Positions 63,301 through 64,000 of a DNA stretch of 64,000 nucleotides are shown one piece after another (position 1 is the first letter of the stretch; every line of letters begins with the position of its first letter). Position numbers and translations under genes: made by a program. The notes under the pieces are model-generated. The model had not been told where the DNA came from. It saw nothing but the letters and a program-made list of their open reading frames with translations, and searched no databases. The stretch lies in NCBI GenBank assembly GCA_033439795.1, contig JAUTDP010000008.1, positions 186,001-250,000 on the forward strand, given 5' to 3'. Origin of the DNA: Sordaria brevicollis. Its lineage: Eukaryota > Ascomycota > Sordariomycetes > Sordariales > Sordariaceae.

Positions 63301-64000
63301 TTTTCGGCAACCCGAACGCTTTATTTAGGAATAAATTTATTTTAACTTTATAAACCTTTAATATTTTACGAATATTTAAATTTAAACGGAAAATATTAAT
63401 ATTTACATAATTTTTATTTATATATTATATAACTTTAAGGATTATATTTATATCCCTTCCTAAATTTATAAATTTAATAATAATAATATAGAATTTCCCG
63501 GACTAAGAGGAGATTTACCCGATTTCTTTAAAATTATTAAATAATAATATATTCCGGTATAAATTAATAAATACTTTATTTTAACAATTTATAATAATAG
63601 AAATAAACGATAATTTATTTATAATTCAATACCTATTTTTAATAATTATAAACGTACGAGGAAAATTTACTTTTCTTTAATTTAATAATATACTATTATT
63701 TATAAATTTAATAATTAGCCTATTAATTTAAAAAGGCGGTTTACTTAAGTCGAAATGCCTTTCCTATATTAAATTTATATTTAATTTTATAATTTTTAAT
63801 ATTTAAAAGCTATACGAATTTTCTTTATTAAAATTTAGCGCCGAAAATATAGTATTAAAAGCCTAAAACTAATTAATTAAAAAGAGGGAAATTATTAAAA
63901 ACTATAAATTTAGACCGGTTTAATATATTTTTTCGAATTTATTATAATTTATATATAAATACGTACGGTTTATAACGTTTTAAATATTTATTACGTTTAT
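60350..64000. repeat. RIP-altered DNA to the window end, unidentified decayed frames
   Basis: Very AT-rich with near-absent CA/TG. A T-run lies at 60380-60400. Plus-strand frames at about 61300-61700 and 63220-63540 read long between TAA/TAG stops (for example PLFID-PAIFRQPERFI near 63276-63325), so a repeat gene once lay here, but I could not name it. The repeat continues past the window. Confidence 0.6.

Noticed and set aside
43831..64000. Possible centromere core
   Set aside because: RIP-altered Gypsy arrays occur at centromeres of some ascomycetes, but they also occur in dispersed heterochromatin; nothing in the window separates the two.

Overview
The window looks like nuclear DNA of a filamentous ascomycete (Pezizomycotina, probably Sordariomycetes; species not identifiable from what I can see). 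Evidence: short GT-AG introns of 54-70 bp, fungal-type GPI-GlcNAc transferase and Ras exchange-factor genes, an NLR-like NACHT/C2H2/ankyrin gene, and a sharp split between ordinary gene-bearing DNA and long AT-rich blocks that almost lack the dinucleotides CpA and TpG while keeping CpG. That split is the footprint of repeat-induced point mutation (RIP). The lack of TG also explains why the blocks have almost no ATG and no open frames. RIP-altered DNA makes up roughly two thirds of the window.

Layout: 1-1140 RIP-altered repeat; 1297-3134 gpi3/PIG-A (+) with its leader; 4302-7947 CDC25-type RasGEF (-), convergent with gpi3; 7948-13580 gene-free but ordinary composition; 13580-29740 RIP block; 29910-31288 small island of ordinary DNA without a gene; 31291-35118 RIP-altered DNA transposon; 36233-38120 secreted DNase I-like (EEP) protein fused to a jacalin-like lectin (-); 40664-43690 broken NACHT-C2H2-ankyrin gene (-); 43690-64000 RIP block to the window end.

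The repeat blocks could be resolved into defined elements by matching ends by eye. There are two full Ty3/Gypsy LTR retrotransposons: 14534-22214 (+; 286-bp LTRs; target duplication TAATT) and 44582-51944 (-; 295-bp LTRs; target duplication GCAAC). A nearly unmutated solo LTR of the first family lies at 14133-14418 (duplication AGCGA). A PIF/Harbinger element occupies 26269-29909 (36-nt terminal inverted repeats, TAA duplication). A pogo-like element occupies 31291-35118 (TA duplication). There is also a Tc1/mariner transposase remnant at about 22250-22800 and the decayed gag-pol of a third Gypsy element at about 53600-59800. The two Gypsy families share the LTR start TGTCACAGG and a similar polypurine tract.

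The live genes are unrelated in function: GPI-anchor synthesis, Ras/cAMP signalling, and a secreted phosphodiesterase-lectin. The NLR-like gene has lost its 5' part, including the P-loop, exactly at a hairpin repeat bordering the RIP block, and also carries a one-base frameshift. I found no convincing undescribed multi-gene system. The most unusual items are the EEP-jacalin fusion, the solo LTR that escaped RIP inside RIP-altered DNA, and the truncated NLR.
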